Positions 35,359-45,000 of a stretch of DNA of 64,000 nucleotides are shown one piece after another (the first letter of the stretch is position 1; the number at the start of each line of letters is the position of its first letter). Both the position numbers and the translations under genes were made by a program. The notes beneath the pieces are model-generated. The model made no database searches. It worked only from the letters and a program-made list of their open reading frames with translations, and was not told where the DNA came from. This DNA is from CALBPI01 sp038531945 (GTDB lineage Bacteria > Pseudomonadota > Gammaproteobacteria > Steroidobacterales > Woeseiaceae), in contig JBCBBH010000001.1 of assembly GCA_038531945.1 (NCBI GenBank), positions 558,001-622,000 on the forward strand, in the 5' to 3' direction.

Positions 35359-36157
35359 GGCATGCGCGCGTCATCTCAGTTTCTCCCGCGCTGCCGATGA
35401 GCTGTCTGTCACTCACAGCGCGGTGAGTAAGCAAGTCGCAGCGCTAGAGGACTTTATCGGCGAACAGTTGTTTGATCGATCGGGATCTCAAGTGGCGTTG
35501 ACCGACGAAGGCCGGCGATTGCGAGATGTCGTGCAGCCCGCTTTCGCATCATTGACCCAAGCGTTTTCGCAGCACCGACGGTCAGCACCGTCCAACACGG
35601 TCCTGCGAGTGGCGACCGTCGCATCCTTCGCAGCGTTGGTGTTGATGCCGATGAAGCCTGAGTTCGATCGTGCGTTGCCGGACTTACCACTCGAGATTTC
35701 CACATCGGATCGACCACTTGATCTCACCAAGGCGTCTGTGGATTTTGCGATTCGCTATGGCGGCGGTAACTGGCCCGGCCTGGTTTCGGAGCCGCTGGTT
35801 CCAGGCAACCTGGTTGGCGTGGTTGCGCGCGCTCGCAGTGCGGACGTTCGTTCGATGCCAACAATCCAGACCTTCGCATCGAATGAATGGGATCGTATAG
35901 CCGTTGCGGCCCGTCCACGGGGCGGGCCTTTGCTGCTGGAGCACTTCATCGTCGCACTATCGGCTGTCCGGGAAGGTCTGGGTGTCGCATTGCTTCCTGA
36001 CATCCTTGTGCAAAAGTTTCTGACCGATGGGGAGCTTGTGTATGCGGGCTTTGAAGACATTCCGTGGCACGACACATTCCACCTAGCTTACGACCCCGGG
36101 ACGCGCAGGTTGTCTGACATTCACGCGTTCCGTGACGTCCTTCTGAAACAACTGTGA
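35315..36157 (+). CDS. LysR-family regulator, GcvA-like
   Basis: A 280-residue LysR-type regulator of the GcvA subgroup: PPLNAVRAFEACARHLSFSRAADELSVTHSAVSKQVAALEDFIGEQLFDRSG is the HTH and linker. The effector domain contains DLTKASVDFAIRYGGGNWPGL and REGLGVALLPDILV. It starts inside the 3' end of the EamA gene (44-base overlap) with an AGGAGG ribosome site. It probably controls the exporter. Confidence 0.92.
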   Translation: MAAKLPPLNAVRAFEACARHLSFSRAADELSVTHSAVSKQVAALEDFIGEQLFDRSGSQVALTDEGRRLRDVVQPAFASLTQAFSQHRRSAPSNTVLRVATVASFAALVLMPMKPEFDRALPDLPLEISTSDRPLDLTKASVDFAIRYGGGNWPGLVSEPLVPGNLVGVVARARSADVRSMPTIQTFASNEWDRIAVAARPRGGPLLLEHFIVALSAVREGLGVALLPDILVQKFLTDGELVYAGFEDIPWHDTFHLAYDPGTRRLSDIHAFRDVLLKQL

Positions 36158-36250
36158 CAATCCCTCAAGTCTCTGGTGCCGAAACGGACAGTCGAGACCG
36201 TCGCGAGCGTGACAGCATGAACACCACACTTTTAGTTAGGAGTTCAGAGC

Positions 36251-36673
36251 ATGGTCGCTATTCGTCACAACCCATTTCCCGTCGACCCAACGTATGCAGG
36301 GATCTATTCCCACGCTGTCGAAGTTCGGGGAGCCAGTCGCTCGTTGTTAGTCTCTGGTCAGGTCGGGGTCGCGCCGGACGGAACACTGCCGGGCGACTTT
36401 GAAGGCCAACTTGAGCAAGCGATCGCAAATCTCAAGGCGGTGCTAAGTGCCGCCAGCATGACGGTCCGCCACATCACGAAGCTCAGCATTTTTTTGACAC
36501 ACCGCGAGGACATCCCGACGGCAATAGAGGTCCGAAAACAACACTTCGACGGTGTGCAGCCAGCGATCACCACGGTTCTCGTCGCAGGCTTGGTCGAACC
36601 CGATTGGCGGGTCGAGCTCGAGGCGGTCGCTGTGGATGAGGACAGAACGATAGAACGCGGCAGGTGGGTGTAA
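36251..36673 (+). CDS. Rid/YjgF-fold protein lacking the catalytic Arg
   Basis: A 140-residue YjgF/UK114 protein. The fold's landmarks are present (RGASRSLLVSGQVGVAPDG, FEGQLEQAIANLKAVLSAASMTVRHITKLSIFLT, VEPDWRVELEAVAV). At the position of the archetypal RidA arginine (usually PARxxV) the sequence is QPAITTVLVAGL. Deamination of enamine/imine intermediates as in RidA is therefore unlikely; it is better placed in one of the other Rid subgroups. It sits downstream of the EamA-LysR pair. Confidence 0.85.
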   Translation: MVAIRHNPFPVDPTYAGIYSHAVEVRGASRSLLVSGQVGVAPDGTLPGDFEGQLEQAIANLKAVLSAASMTVRHITKLSIFLTHREDIPTAIEVRKQHFDGVQPAITTVLVAGLVEPDWRVELEAVAVDEDRTIERGRWV

Positions 36674-36681
36674 CGAAAGTT

Positions 36682-36699
36682 CGAAGTGGTAACACTTCG
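36682..36699 (+). terminator. Hairpin after the Rid-fold gene
   Basis: CGAAGTG-GTAA-CACTTCG is a perfect 7-base stem with a GNRA-type loop, 8 bases after the stop. There is no U-run, so intrinsic termination is only possible. Confidence 0.4.
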
Positions 36700-36751
36700 C
36701 GCGAGACGGTACGGTATCGGGCGTAGTCCGAGCCACACAAAGAGATAACTC

Positions 36752-39700
36752 ATGCGCCGCACTGTCTGCTTCCTGTCACTTCTCGCTAGTCTGACGTTGT
36801 TTTCGAAACCCGCGATAGCGGCGCCGGTCGATGAGAGCCTCTTCGATGGCCTTGAGTATCGGTTGATCGGACCCTGGCGCGGTGGACGCGTCACAGCGGT
36901 TCATGGAGTGCCCAGTGACGACCAGGTCTATTACATGGGTGCTGCAGGTGGCGGCGTTTGGAAAACCACCAATGCCGGACAAACATGGGACAACATCTCG
37001 GACGGTGAGATTCCGGTTGGAACGATCGGCGCGATCGCTGTCGCACCGTCTGACACGAACGTTATCTATGTCGGCACCGGCGAGTCGCCGATTCGTGGCG
37101 TTACAACCTCGCAAGGGGAAGGCATCTGGAAATCAACCGACGCGGGCGCGTCGTTCGAATTCATTGGTTTGCCGAACGCAGGACAGATTGCCAAGATTCA
37201 AATTCATCCGGACAACGCGGATCTCGTTTATGTCGCGGTCCAGGGTCAAATCTGGGCGCCCAACCCGGAGCGCGGTGTTTACCGTAGCGACGACGGCGGT
37301 GAAACCTGGGAGTTAGTCCTTGAGGTCAATCCCGACACCGGCTCAACCGACGTGACAATGGACCCGAGCAACCCACGCATCCTGTATGCCGCGATGTGGC
37401 ACCACGGTCGCAAGCCATGGTTCATCAAGTCGGGCGGCGAAGGCGGCGGTCTTTACAAGAGTGTCGACGGCGGTGACTCCTGGGATCAGCTCGACGGCGG
37501 CTTGCCCGAGCTGATCGGCAAAGCCGGCATCGCGGTGTCCGCAGCAGATCCGTCGCGCGTGTACGCGATTATCGAAGCGGGTCCGGGCGAGGGTGGCGTT
37601 TGGCGCAGCGACAACCACGGCAAAAGCTGGGAGTTGATGAATGGGCATCGCGCGTTGTGGTCCCGCGCCTGGTACTACATTCATATCGCGGTGGATCCGA
37701 CAGACGCCGATACCGTCTGGGCTATGAACACGCGAATGTACAAATCGGTCAACGGCGGCGAAGACTGGGAGATCGTGCGCGGCACGCATGGCGATCACCA
37801 CGATCTTTGGTTCAACCCGGAAGATGGCGACAACATCATCAATGCCAATGATGGCGGTGCCAGTGTCACGTTCGACGGTGGCGAAACCTGGAGTTCGATC
37901 AATAACCAGCCGACCGCGCAGTTCTACCGAATTATCACCGACAACCAGGATCCATACCGTTTGTATGGCGGCCAGCAAGATAACTCGACCGTGTCGATCG
38001 CCAGCTACGCCTGGGATGGCAGCATTGGCGTCGATGACTTCTATGCGGTCGGCGGCGGTGAGAGTGCACACATCGCATTTGATCCGGACGATCCAACGCT
38101 GATCTACGCGACGACGATCAATGGCACGTTGACCGAGTACAACCATGCGAACAAAAAACGCCGCTACATCATCCCGTATCCGGAAATGGTGTTCGGCAAA
38201 GATTCCAAAGATCTGAAATACCGCGCCAACTGGAATCCGCCGGTGATCACGAGCCCGCACGATCACTCGACGATCTACTACGGCACCCAGTACTTGCTGA
38301 AAAGCACCGATCGCGGATTGAATTGGGAAGAAGTCAGCCCGGACCTGACCCGCAACATTGCCGAGCACATGGGACGCAATGGTGGCCCGTTAACGCCAGA
38401 GAACGTGGGCGCCGAGTTTTATCACACGATCTTTGCGATTGTTGAGAGCACGCAAGAGGAAGGTACGATCTGGGTGGGTGCTGACGATGGGCTGGTGCAC
38501 ATCACTCGCGACGGCGGCGACAACTGGACGGATATCTCCCCGCCACACCGCGGTGAGGCGATGATCAACGCGATCGAGTTGTCGCCCCATACCGAAGGCA
38601 CAGCGTATCTCGCGGTCACCGGCTATAAGCTCAACGACTTCCGCCCTTACATTTACAAGACCACCGATCACGGCAAGCGTTGGCGTCGAATCGATCGCGG
38701 CTTGCCGGAAGCCGCTTACGTGCGGGTCGTTCGGGAAGACCCTGTTGTGCGCGGATTGCTGTATGCCGGCACAGAGAAAGGTCTGTTCGTCTCGTTCGAT
38801 GACGGTGGCGAATGGCAGTCGCTGGATCTGAATCTGCCCGCGGTCCCGGTTACCGATCTCCGAGCACGGGAAGATGGTTTAGCCGTCGCTACCCAGGGAC
38901 GCGCTTTCTGGGTCCTCGATGATCTTTGGTTGCTGCGCCAGGCGGCAAGTGTTGACGAAGACAAGGCATTGCACTTGTACACACCGCCCACCTGGGCGAT
39001 GGGCAAACCCAGCAGCCGTGCACGTCAGTTCGAAGGCGGCAACCCGTCACCGAACGTACCGTTGTTCTACGTTGTGCGTGATGAAGTCGACGAGGATGCA
39101 GAACTTTCGATTGAGATTCTGGACGCAAGCGGCACCGTGATCCGGACGATGTCGAGTGAGGAAGGCGATCAGGAGCGCTGCGAGAAATCCAATGAGGATC
39201 CACGCCGCCCGATCAAACACCGCTACCCATCCGCCTCGGAAGGGTTTAACCGGTGGAGCTGGAATCTGCGTTCCGAGGACGTCGCGTGTATCGACGATAT
39301 CTTGATCCACGGTGGTTTCAGTGGTCCCACGGTTGCCCCGGGCAACTACACCGCCCGCGTCACGTTAGGAGATGCTTCAACCGAGGCGGCGTTCACCGTG
39401 ACGAAAGACCCGCGTGCGTTTGCGACGGATGCGCAGATTGCCGATTGGGCGCAGACCTTATTGGACGTCAAAGGACTGCTTGCCGAGTCGTTGCAAACCC
39501 TGGACGGCGCGCGACAGGCGCGGTCCGGGCTCAAAGCGATGCTGGCCGAGCACGACGATGAAGCTCTGCGTGCACTTGCAGAGCCTGCGATCGAACGCAT
39601 CGATGCGTGGGAAGAACAGATCACGCAGCTCAAGCATGAGACTTATGAGGACGAGGACGCCTGGGAGACGATGTTCGATGGTCAGGTTCGCTATCTGATG

Positions 39701-39892
39701 GACACCATCGACTATTCAGGCGCGCCGGTCACCGACGGCATGCGTCAGCGATTGGCTGATCTCAACAAGCAGTGGGACGCCCTCCGGTCGGAGATGCGGT
39801 CGATCACCGCGGAGCATATCGAGCCGATCAACGACTGGGCGTTGCAGCGCCAAGAGCCTTACATCAATCGGCCGGTGGCGTCCGCCAACTAA
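36752..39892 (+). CDS. Large secreted BNR/sortilin-type beta-propeller protein
   Basis: A 1046-residue exported protein with a signal peptide (residues 1-24, AIA-AP). The central ~700 residues hold repeated Asp-box/BNR motifs (VWKTTNAGQTWDNIS, GVYRSDDGGETWELV, LYKSVDGGDSWDQL, GVWRSDNHGKSWELM, LVHITRDGGDNWTDIS), predicting one or two large beta-propellers related to sortilin/VPS10 and sialidase folds. Then comes a beta-sandwich domain (NPSPNVPLFYVVRDEV; GNYTARVTLGD) and a helical C-terminus. Databases usually call such proteins glycosyl hydrolases, but I see no proven catalytic set. It is a paralogue of the protein at 42062-45220. Confidence 0.85.
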   Translation: MRRTVCFLSLLASLTLFSKPAIAAPVDESLFDGLEYRLIGPWRGGRVTAVHGVPSDDQVYYMGAAGGGVWKTTNAGQTWDNISDGEIPVGTIGAIAVAPSDTNVIYVGTGESPIRGVTTSQGEGIWKSTDAGASFEFIGLPNAGQIAKIQIHPDNADLVYVAVQGQIWAPNPERGVYRSDDGGETWELVLEVNPDTGSTDVTMDPSNPRILYAAMWHHGRKPWFIKSGGEGGGLYKSVDGGDSWDQLDGGLPELIGKAGIAVSAADPSRVYAIIEAGPGEGGVWRSDNHGKSWELMNGHRALWSRAWYYIHIAVDPTDADTVWAMNTRMYKSVNGGEDWEIVRGTHGDHHDLWFNPEDGDNIINANDGGASVTFDGGETWSSINNQPTAQFYRIITDNQDPYRLYGGQQDNSTVSIASYAWDGSIGVDDFYAVGGGESAHIAFDPDDPTLIYATTINGTLTEYNHANKKRRYIIPYPEMVFGKDSKDLKYRANWNPPVITSPHDHSTIYYGTQYLLKSTDRGLNWEEVSPDLTRNIAEHMGRNGGPLTPENVGAEFYHTIFAIVESTQEEGTIWVGADDGLVHITRDGGDNWTDISPPHRGEAMINAIELSPHTEGTAYLAVTGYKLNDFRPYIYKTTDHGKRWRRIDRGLPEAAYVRVVREDPVVRGLLYAGTEKGLFVSFDDGGEWQSLDLNLPAVPVTDLRAREDGLAVATQGRAFWVLDDLWLLRQAASVDEDKALHLYTPPTWAMGKPSSRARQFEGGNPSPNVPLFYVVRDEVDEDAELSIEILDASGTVIRTMSSEEGDQERCEKSNEDPRRPIKHRYPSASEGFNRWSWNLRSEDVACIDDILIHGGFSGPTVAPGNYTARVTLGDASTEAAFTVTKDPRAFATDAQIADWAQTLLDVKGLLAESLQTLDGARQARSGLKAMLAEHDDEALRALAEPAIERIDAWEEQITQLKHETYEDEDAWETMFDGQVRYLMDTIDYSGAPVTDGMRQRLADLNKQWDALRSEMRSITAEHIEPINDWALQRQEPYINRPVASAN

Positions 39893-39905
39893 CCAACCCT
39901 TCGAA

Positions 39906-39936
39906 GGCGCCGTCAGCGATTTACGCTGATGGCGCC
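39906..39936. terminator. Bidirectional terminator hairpin
   Basis: GGCGCCGTCAGCG-ATTTA-CGCTGATGGCGCC is a 13-base stem with one G-T wobble. It lies between the propeller gene and the convergent DoxX gene, overlapping the stop of the latter. It probably stops transcription from both sides. Confidence 0.6.
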
Positions 39937-40340
39937 TCTCGGTGGCCGCAGCCTTGCTGTGTGATCAATAGCGCGGTACCGATCAACGCGATGCCTTTGA
40001 TGATCATCGCTTGTTGAATCGCTCGCATGACTTCGGTCTCGGCCGTGACCATTTCATAGCCGTGTACGACCACCGTCACCGGGATCAGGAATACGACGAG
40101 CAGCCAACCGCCGAGTCTGGGGCGCCAGTTAAACAAGATCATTGCGGCGCCAGCTAGCTCGACAACGCCAGACACCAGCACCCAGAAAACGGGATACGGC
40201 GTCGCATCCGGCATCAGCGACACGTAGTACGGGATGCTGGTGAAATGCGTGATCCCCGACAGCAGGAACAGGAACGTCAGCATGAATCGGGCGATGATCG
40301 TGATCGAAGGGTGATTCGGGAGTTGGTGTTCTGCGAGCAT
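39921..40340 (-). CDS. DoxX-like membrane protein
   Basis: A 139-residue membrane protein with four helices (IIARFMLTFLFLLSGITHF; VFWVLVSGVVELAGAAMILF; GGWLLVVFLIPVTVVVHG; MIIKGIALIGTALLI). SGITHF followed by SGVVELAGA matches DoxX/DoxD-type proteins, which are associated with quinone or sulfur redox chemistry. It lies 54 bases downstream of the Rrf2 regulator on the same strand and is likely co-regulated with it. Confidence 0.8.
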   Translation of the reverse strand: MLAEHQLPNHPSITIIARFMLTFLFLLSGITHFTSIPYYVSLMPDATPYPVFWVLVSGVVELAGAAMILFNWRPRLGGWLLVVFLIPVTVVVHGYEMVTAETEVMRAIQQAMIIKGIALIGTALLITQQGCGHREAPSA

Positions 40341-40394
40341 CGGGCTTCTCCGGTGGTAGAGGGGCGAGCGGATCTTAGGTCTTAGCGGGTAAGG

Positions 40395-40892
40395 TCAAGC
40401 AGGCAACGCGGCGTTGGTTTGCACCCATTCCTTGATTCGATCCTTGCGATTCTGGTTGGCTTCTATTGCCACCGCCGACACGATGTCCGTTAGCTTCATC
40501 GCATCCAGCGTTTCGCGATATCGACGTTCTGCGTCGTAGAAGGTCGCGGCGATGGGGCAGGGTCGTTTGCACTCGGACTTCACGGCACCACATGGACCGC
40601 TGCGTCGAACCTCAGTGCAGCGAAAGCTGTGCGCTGTCCCTTCGATCGACGCGGTGATGTCCCATAGCGAGATCGATTCCGCGGGCTTTTGCAGGCGATA
40701 GCCACCGGAAGCACCGCGCTTCGCCGCGACGATGCCTGCGCGACTCATGGCTTGGAGCTGCTTGGCGAGATACGGCGACGGTATTCCAAGGAAGTCGGCC
40801 AGAGAGTCGCCCGGGAGCGTCGCTTTCGGTGGTAGCAAAGCCAGCAACGCACAGGTGTGTGCTGCCCATTCGACGCCTTTACCGAGTTTCAT
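40395..40892 (-). CDS. Rrf2-family regulator with four-cysteine cluster
   Basis: A 165-residue Rrf2-type regulator when started at ATG 40892 (GAGGAG site upstream). The longer open frame to 41048 is non-conserved. The winged HTH is LADFLGIPSPYLAKQLQAMSRAGIVAAKRGASGGYRL. Four cysteines (C92, C101, C108, C112) sit where IscR/NsrR hold an iron-sulfur cluster, with an extra Cys compared with the usual three. It probably senses redox, nitric oxide or iron-sulfur status and represses the DoxX operon. A short inverted repeat at 40962-40976 is a candidate operator. Confidence 0.9.
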   Translation of the reverse strand: MKLGKGVEWAAHTCALLALLPPKATLPGDSLADFLGIPSPYLAKQLQAMSRAGIVAAKRGASGGYRLQKPAESISLWDITASIEGTAHSFRCTEVRRSGPCGAVKSECKRPCPIAATFYDAERRYRETLDAMKLTDIVSAVAIEANQNRKDRIKEWVQTNAALPA

Positions 40893-41264
40893 ACCGAGAA
40901 CTCCTCTTTCGAACGACTTTCCGTTGCCAGTACAGCGGCGTTGCTGCAATCGAGTAATTACGGATAAAAAATATCCATAAAAAGCCCTGATTGCAAATCT
41001 GAATGCGCGTGGCGCGGGTCGCAAAGTTCCGCCTGCAAGAGAACGCACTCGCCTGAAACTGCGCCGATTTTGTGCAGATTCTCGTCGTTTTTGAACTAAT
41101 TGGGACTACGAAAAACGCGGCACCGGTGCCGGCAGACGACTGATGTCACGGGGAATTTACTGATTTTATTGATAAAACGGCAGGTCTAGCTGCCCCCCTT
41201 CAGTTGCGAGAGAACATCTTTTGGCTAGACTGACCGCTTTCCATCCGACTATGAGGACGACGCG
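40893..41264. other. Divergent intergenic region of the Rrf2 and LolA-like genes
   Basis: 372 bases with no supported gene. It contains the GGATA/TATCC inverted repeat at 40962-40976 near the Rrf2 side, in an A-rich tract, and an AT-rich patch around 41155-41180. The right end must hold the promoter for the LolA-like gene. Nothing else is recognised. Confidence 0.4.
40962..40976. promoter_or_regulatory. Candidate Rrf2 operator
   Basis: GGATA-AAAAA-TATCC is a perfect 5-base inverted repeat separated by 5 bases, about 70 bases upstream of the Rrf2 start. Autoregulation is plausible but unproven. Confidence 0.35.
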
Positions 41265-42020
41265 ATGAGATTAGCGATCTTGGCGGCAGCAGCTTTGGGC
41301 TCGGCCGCAACAGCCCAGGCGGCTGAGCTCAATGAGGTTTTGGCCTGCAACTACGAGACCATGGGCGGCCTTGAAAACATCCAGGCGGTCGAGTCCGCGC
41401 GGATGACCGGGACGATGACCATGGGTCCCATGCAGGCGCCATTCAAGATTGAATTCCAGAAGCCGGATCGCGTTCGTATGGAGTTCGAGATTCAAGGCAT
41501 GACAGCCGTGCAGGCGTACGACGGTGAAACCGGTTGGGCGATCATGCCGTTCATGGGCAAGACCGACCCCGAAGAGATGGCCGAAGACGAGCTGAAGTCG
41601 ATTCAGGAAATGGCCGAATGGGAAGGCCCACTGGTCAACTGGCAAGAGAAAGGCCATAACGTCGAGTTGGTCGGTACCGAGGACATCGAAGGCACCGAAG
41701 CCTACGCGTTGAAAGTCGTGCGCTCGGGCAGCGAAGATGAGTCGGTTTTCTATCTCGACACCGAATACTGCCTGCCTTTCCTGTCAAAAGGCACCCGCGA
41801 TATTCAAGGTAATGAAATGGCGGTTTCGACAACGATCGGCGACTACAAGGAAGTGGGCGACATCGTCATGGCGCATTCCATGATTGCCAGCATCGGCGAA
41901 GGTGCGGCACCAATGCAGCAGGCGATCACAATCGAGTCGACGGAACTCAATGTCAGCGATATCACGGCGGATCGTTTCTCGATGCCGACCGTACCGGAAG
42001 CGCCAACAGAAATGCAGTAA
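41265..42020 (+). CDS. LolA-like periplasmic protein
   Basis: A 251-residue protein with a signal peptide (cleavage near AQA-AE, residue 20). The beta pattern, with ESARMTGTMTMGPMQAPFKIEFQKPDRVRMEFEIQGMTAVQAYDGETGWAI, matches proteins of the outer-membrane lipoprotein-sorting (LolA/LolB-like) fold. Acidic composition is marked. It lies 41 bases upstream of the second propeller gene on the same strand, so the two are probably co-expressed. A lipid- or hydrophobe-binding role is inferred from fold only. Confidence 0.75.
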   Translation: MRLAILAAAALGSAATAQAAELNEVLACNYETMGGLENIQAVESARMTGTMTMGPMQAPFKIEFQKPDRVRMEFEIQGMTAVQAYDGETGWAIMPFMGKTDPEEMAEDELKSIQEMAEWEGPLVNWQEKGHNVELVGTEDIEGTEAYALKVVRSGSEDESVFYLDTEYCLPFLSKGTRDIQGNEMAVSTTIGDYKEVGDIVMAHSMIASIGEGAAPMQQAITIESTELNVSDITADRFSMPTVPEAPTEMQ

Positions 42021-42061
42021 CGGTCGCTCGGCGACCACTCGGGGAATAGGGGAGACTCTGT

Positions 42062-45000
42062 ATGAATCGTTTAGTCGGTTGTTTGACCGCTCTGTGTCTG
42101 GCCTCGGGCGCCCACGGCGCCATCGAGATTGACGAGTCAACATTCGGTGGGCTCAGTGCGCGCAGCATTGGACCTGCAGTCATGAGTGGCAGAGTCTCTG
42201 CCATCGATGGGGTCGTCAACGAAGACGGCCCCATCACGATCTATGTCGGCACAGCCAGTGGCGGCGTGTGGAAGTCGGACAATGGGGGTATTTCCTACTC
42301 GCCGATCTTCGACGAACACATGCAGTCGATCGGTGCCGTTCGCGTTGATCCGAGCAACTCCGAAACAATTTGGGTGGGCACCGGTGAGAGTTGGGTACGC
42401 AACACCGTGTCGCCGGGTGATGGGGTCTACCGCTCCACCGACGGTGGCGACCGGTGGCAGTTCATGGGGCTTCCCAACAGCGACCACATTCCAGAGCTGC
42501 TCGTTCACCCGACCAATAGCGATACGGTTTTCGTGTGCGCGCTTGGACATTTGTGGGCACCCGGCGGTGATCGCGGCGTGTTCCGAACGACCGATGGCGG
42601 TGAGACCTGGGAAAACGTCCTGAACATCGACGATGCGACCAGTTGCTCGGATCTCGCAATGACCCCGGACGGCAGTGTGTTGTATGCCGGTATGTGGCAG
42701 GTCCGCCGGTATCCGGATTTTTTCGAGTCTGGCGGTGAAACCTCGGGTCTCTATCGCAGCACCGATGGCGGCGACACGTGGGAGGAACTCACCGATGGCA
42801 TCCCGGCGGGCGAGAAAGGCCGAATCGCAGTGACCGTAGCCGCGTCGGAGCCCGAGCGTGTCTACGCGACAATCGAGAGCGAGAACACCGCGTTGTATCG
42901 CTCCGATGATGGCGGTGATACGTGGGTCGAGAAAGACGATTCCGGCAACGTACAGATGCGCCCGTTCTACTTCGGTGAGCTGGTGGTCGATCCGACCGAT
43001 GCCGATCGTGTCTACAAACCAGCGTTCAGTCTCACCCTCAGCACCGACGGTGGCGACACGTTCTCCAGCATGTTCGGCTCCGGATTCAGTGTCTCGATTC
43101 ACCCGGACCATCATGCGCTGTGGATCAACCCGACCGATCCGAACCAAGTGGTGCTCGGCACCGACGGCGGTGTCTACATTTCGGAAAATCGTGGTTTCGA
43201 CTGGCGGCATGTGGCGAACTTGCCGGTCAGTCAGTTCTATCATGTGGCTGTCGATAACCGCTGGCCGTATAACGTCTACGGCGGGCTGCAGGACAATGGT
43301 TCGTGGATGGGTCCGTCGCAAGCACCCGGCGGTATCCAGAATCGCCACTGGGAGAACATTGGGTTTGGCGACGGCTTTTGGGCGTTCCCGGATCCGAATG
43401 ACGACCGAATCCTGTTTACCGAATACCAAGGCGGCCAACTCAAACGCGTTGATCGCGAAACGCTCGAGATCAAGCGTATTCAGCCGGCCGCCGAAGAAGG
43501 TCAGGACGAGTTGCGCTTCAACTGGAACACACCGCTGCACATGAGCCCGAACAAACCCGGGACCATCTACTATGGTGCGCAGTACTTGTTCCGCAGTCGC
43601 GATCGTGGCGAGTCCTGGGAAGCGATATCGCCCGATCTCACGACCAACGATCCCGAAGGACAACGGCAAGCTGAGTCCGGAGGCTTGTCGATCGATAACT
43701 CGACGGCCGAAAACTACACGACGATTTACTCGATCAGCGAATCGCCGCTCGACCATCGGACGATCTGGGTCGGCACCGACGATGGCAACATCCAGCTGAC
43801 GCGTGATGGTGGACGCAAATGGACCAATGTCGCGAGCAACGTTGAAGGCGTTCCCGCAGGCACTTGGGTCTCGCGCGTCGAGGCGAGTCCGCATGATAAA
43901 GGCACGGCATTCGTCACCTTTGACGGTCACCGTCGTGGCGACATGAATACGTACCTGTTCCGCACCACGGACTTTGGTGCCACATGGACAGCGTTGACCA
44001 CTGAAGACATCGACGGTTACGCGTGGGTGATCAAACAGGATCCGGTCAACGCCAATTTGTTGTACCTCGGCACAGAGGAAGGCCTGTACATCAGTCTGGA
44101 TCAGGGCGAGAACTGGGCTCGGCTCAGCGAGAACCTGCCACGCGTTGCCGTGCACGACATCGTGATCCATCCGACCGAGCACGACCTCGTGCTCGGCACG
44201 CACGGGCGTGGTGTCTACATCATCGATGATCTGACGCCGCTTCGTGGTATTACTCAAGAAATCATCGATTCGAACGTTGCGATTCTGGAGACACGTCCGG
44301 CGCCGATGGTTTTGAACGCGCAACTGCAGACGTTCGGTGCTGGTGATTCATTCTCGGGCAACAACCCGCCGCAGGCGGCGACGATCGTGTATTACCTGAA
44401 GAAGCGCCACCTGTTCGGCGACTTGAAAGCGGAAGTGTTTGACGATGAAGGGCAGCTGATTGCGACTCTGCCGGGCGGCAAACGGAAAGGCTTGAATCGG
44501 ATCGAGTGGCCGATGCGTTTCAAGGCGCCGAAGTTTCCGCCTGCGACGAACCTCGTGCCGGGTTTCTTGGGGCCGCGAGTTCCGGAAGGCGAATACCGTG
44601 TTGTTCTGACAAAAGGCAAAGAGACGATCGAATCAACGGTCAAGCTCGTAGCGGATCCGCGCACCCCGCACTCGCGCAAAGATCGGATGGCGCAGCAAAC
44701 GCTGGCGCTGGATCTGTACGACATGATCAACGATCTGAGCTTCTTGTCCGATAACCTGATCCAGGTGCGCGACCAAGCGCAGGAAAAAATGGATGGCGCA
44801 GACGAAGCATTGGCGGACGCACTCGACACCTACGCCGAGTCGCTGGAAACACTGCGTACGTCGTTGTCGTCGAGCAAAGGCGGCATGATCACCGGTGAGG
44901 AACAATTGCGCGAACGCCTCGGCACGCTGTACGGCAACGTCACGAGCTACGACGGTCGCCCATCGGAGACGCAATTTGATCGGCGCAAGACGTTGGGTTC

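Noticed and set aside
37343..38368. 341-codon minus-strand ORF
   Set aside because: Antisense to the first propeller gene with no recognisable domain.
40893..41048. 52-residue N-terminal extension of the Rrf2 protein
   Set aside because: It would translate the promoter and the A-rich repeat; ATG 40892 has a good ribosome site and the normal family start.
42137..44323. 728-codon minus-strand ORF
   Set aside because: It is entirely antisense to the second propeller gene, has an Arg/Val/Asp-biased composition and no family features; it is a shadow of a GC-rich coding frame.
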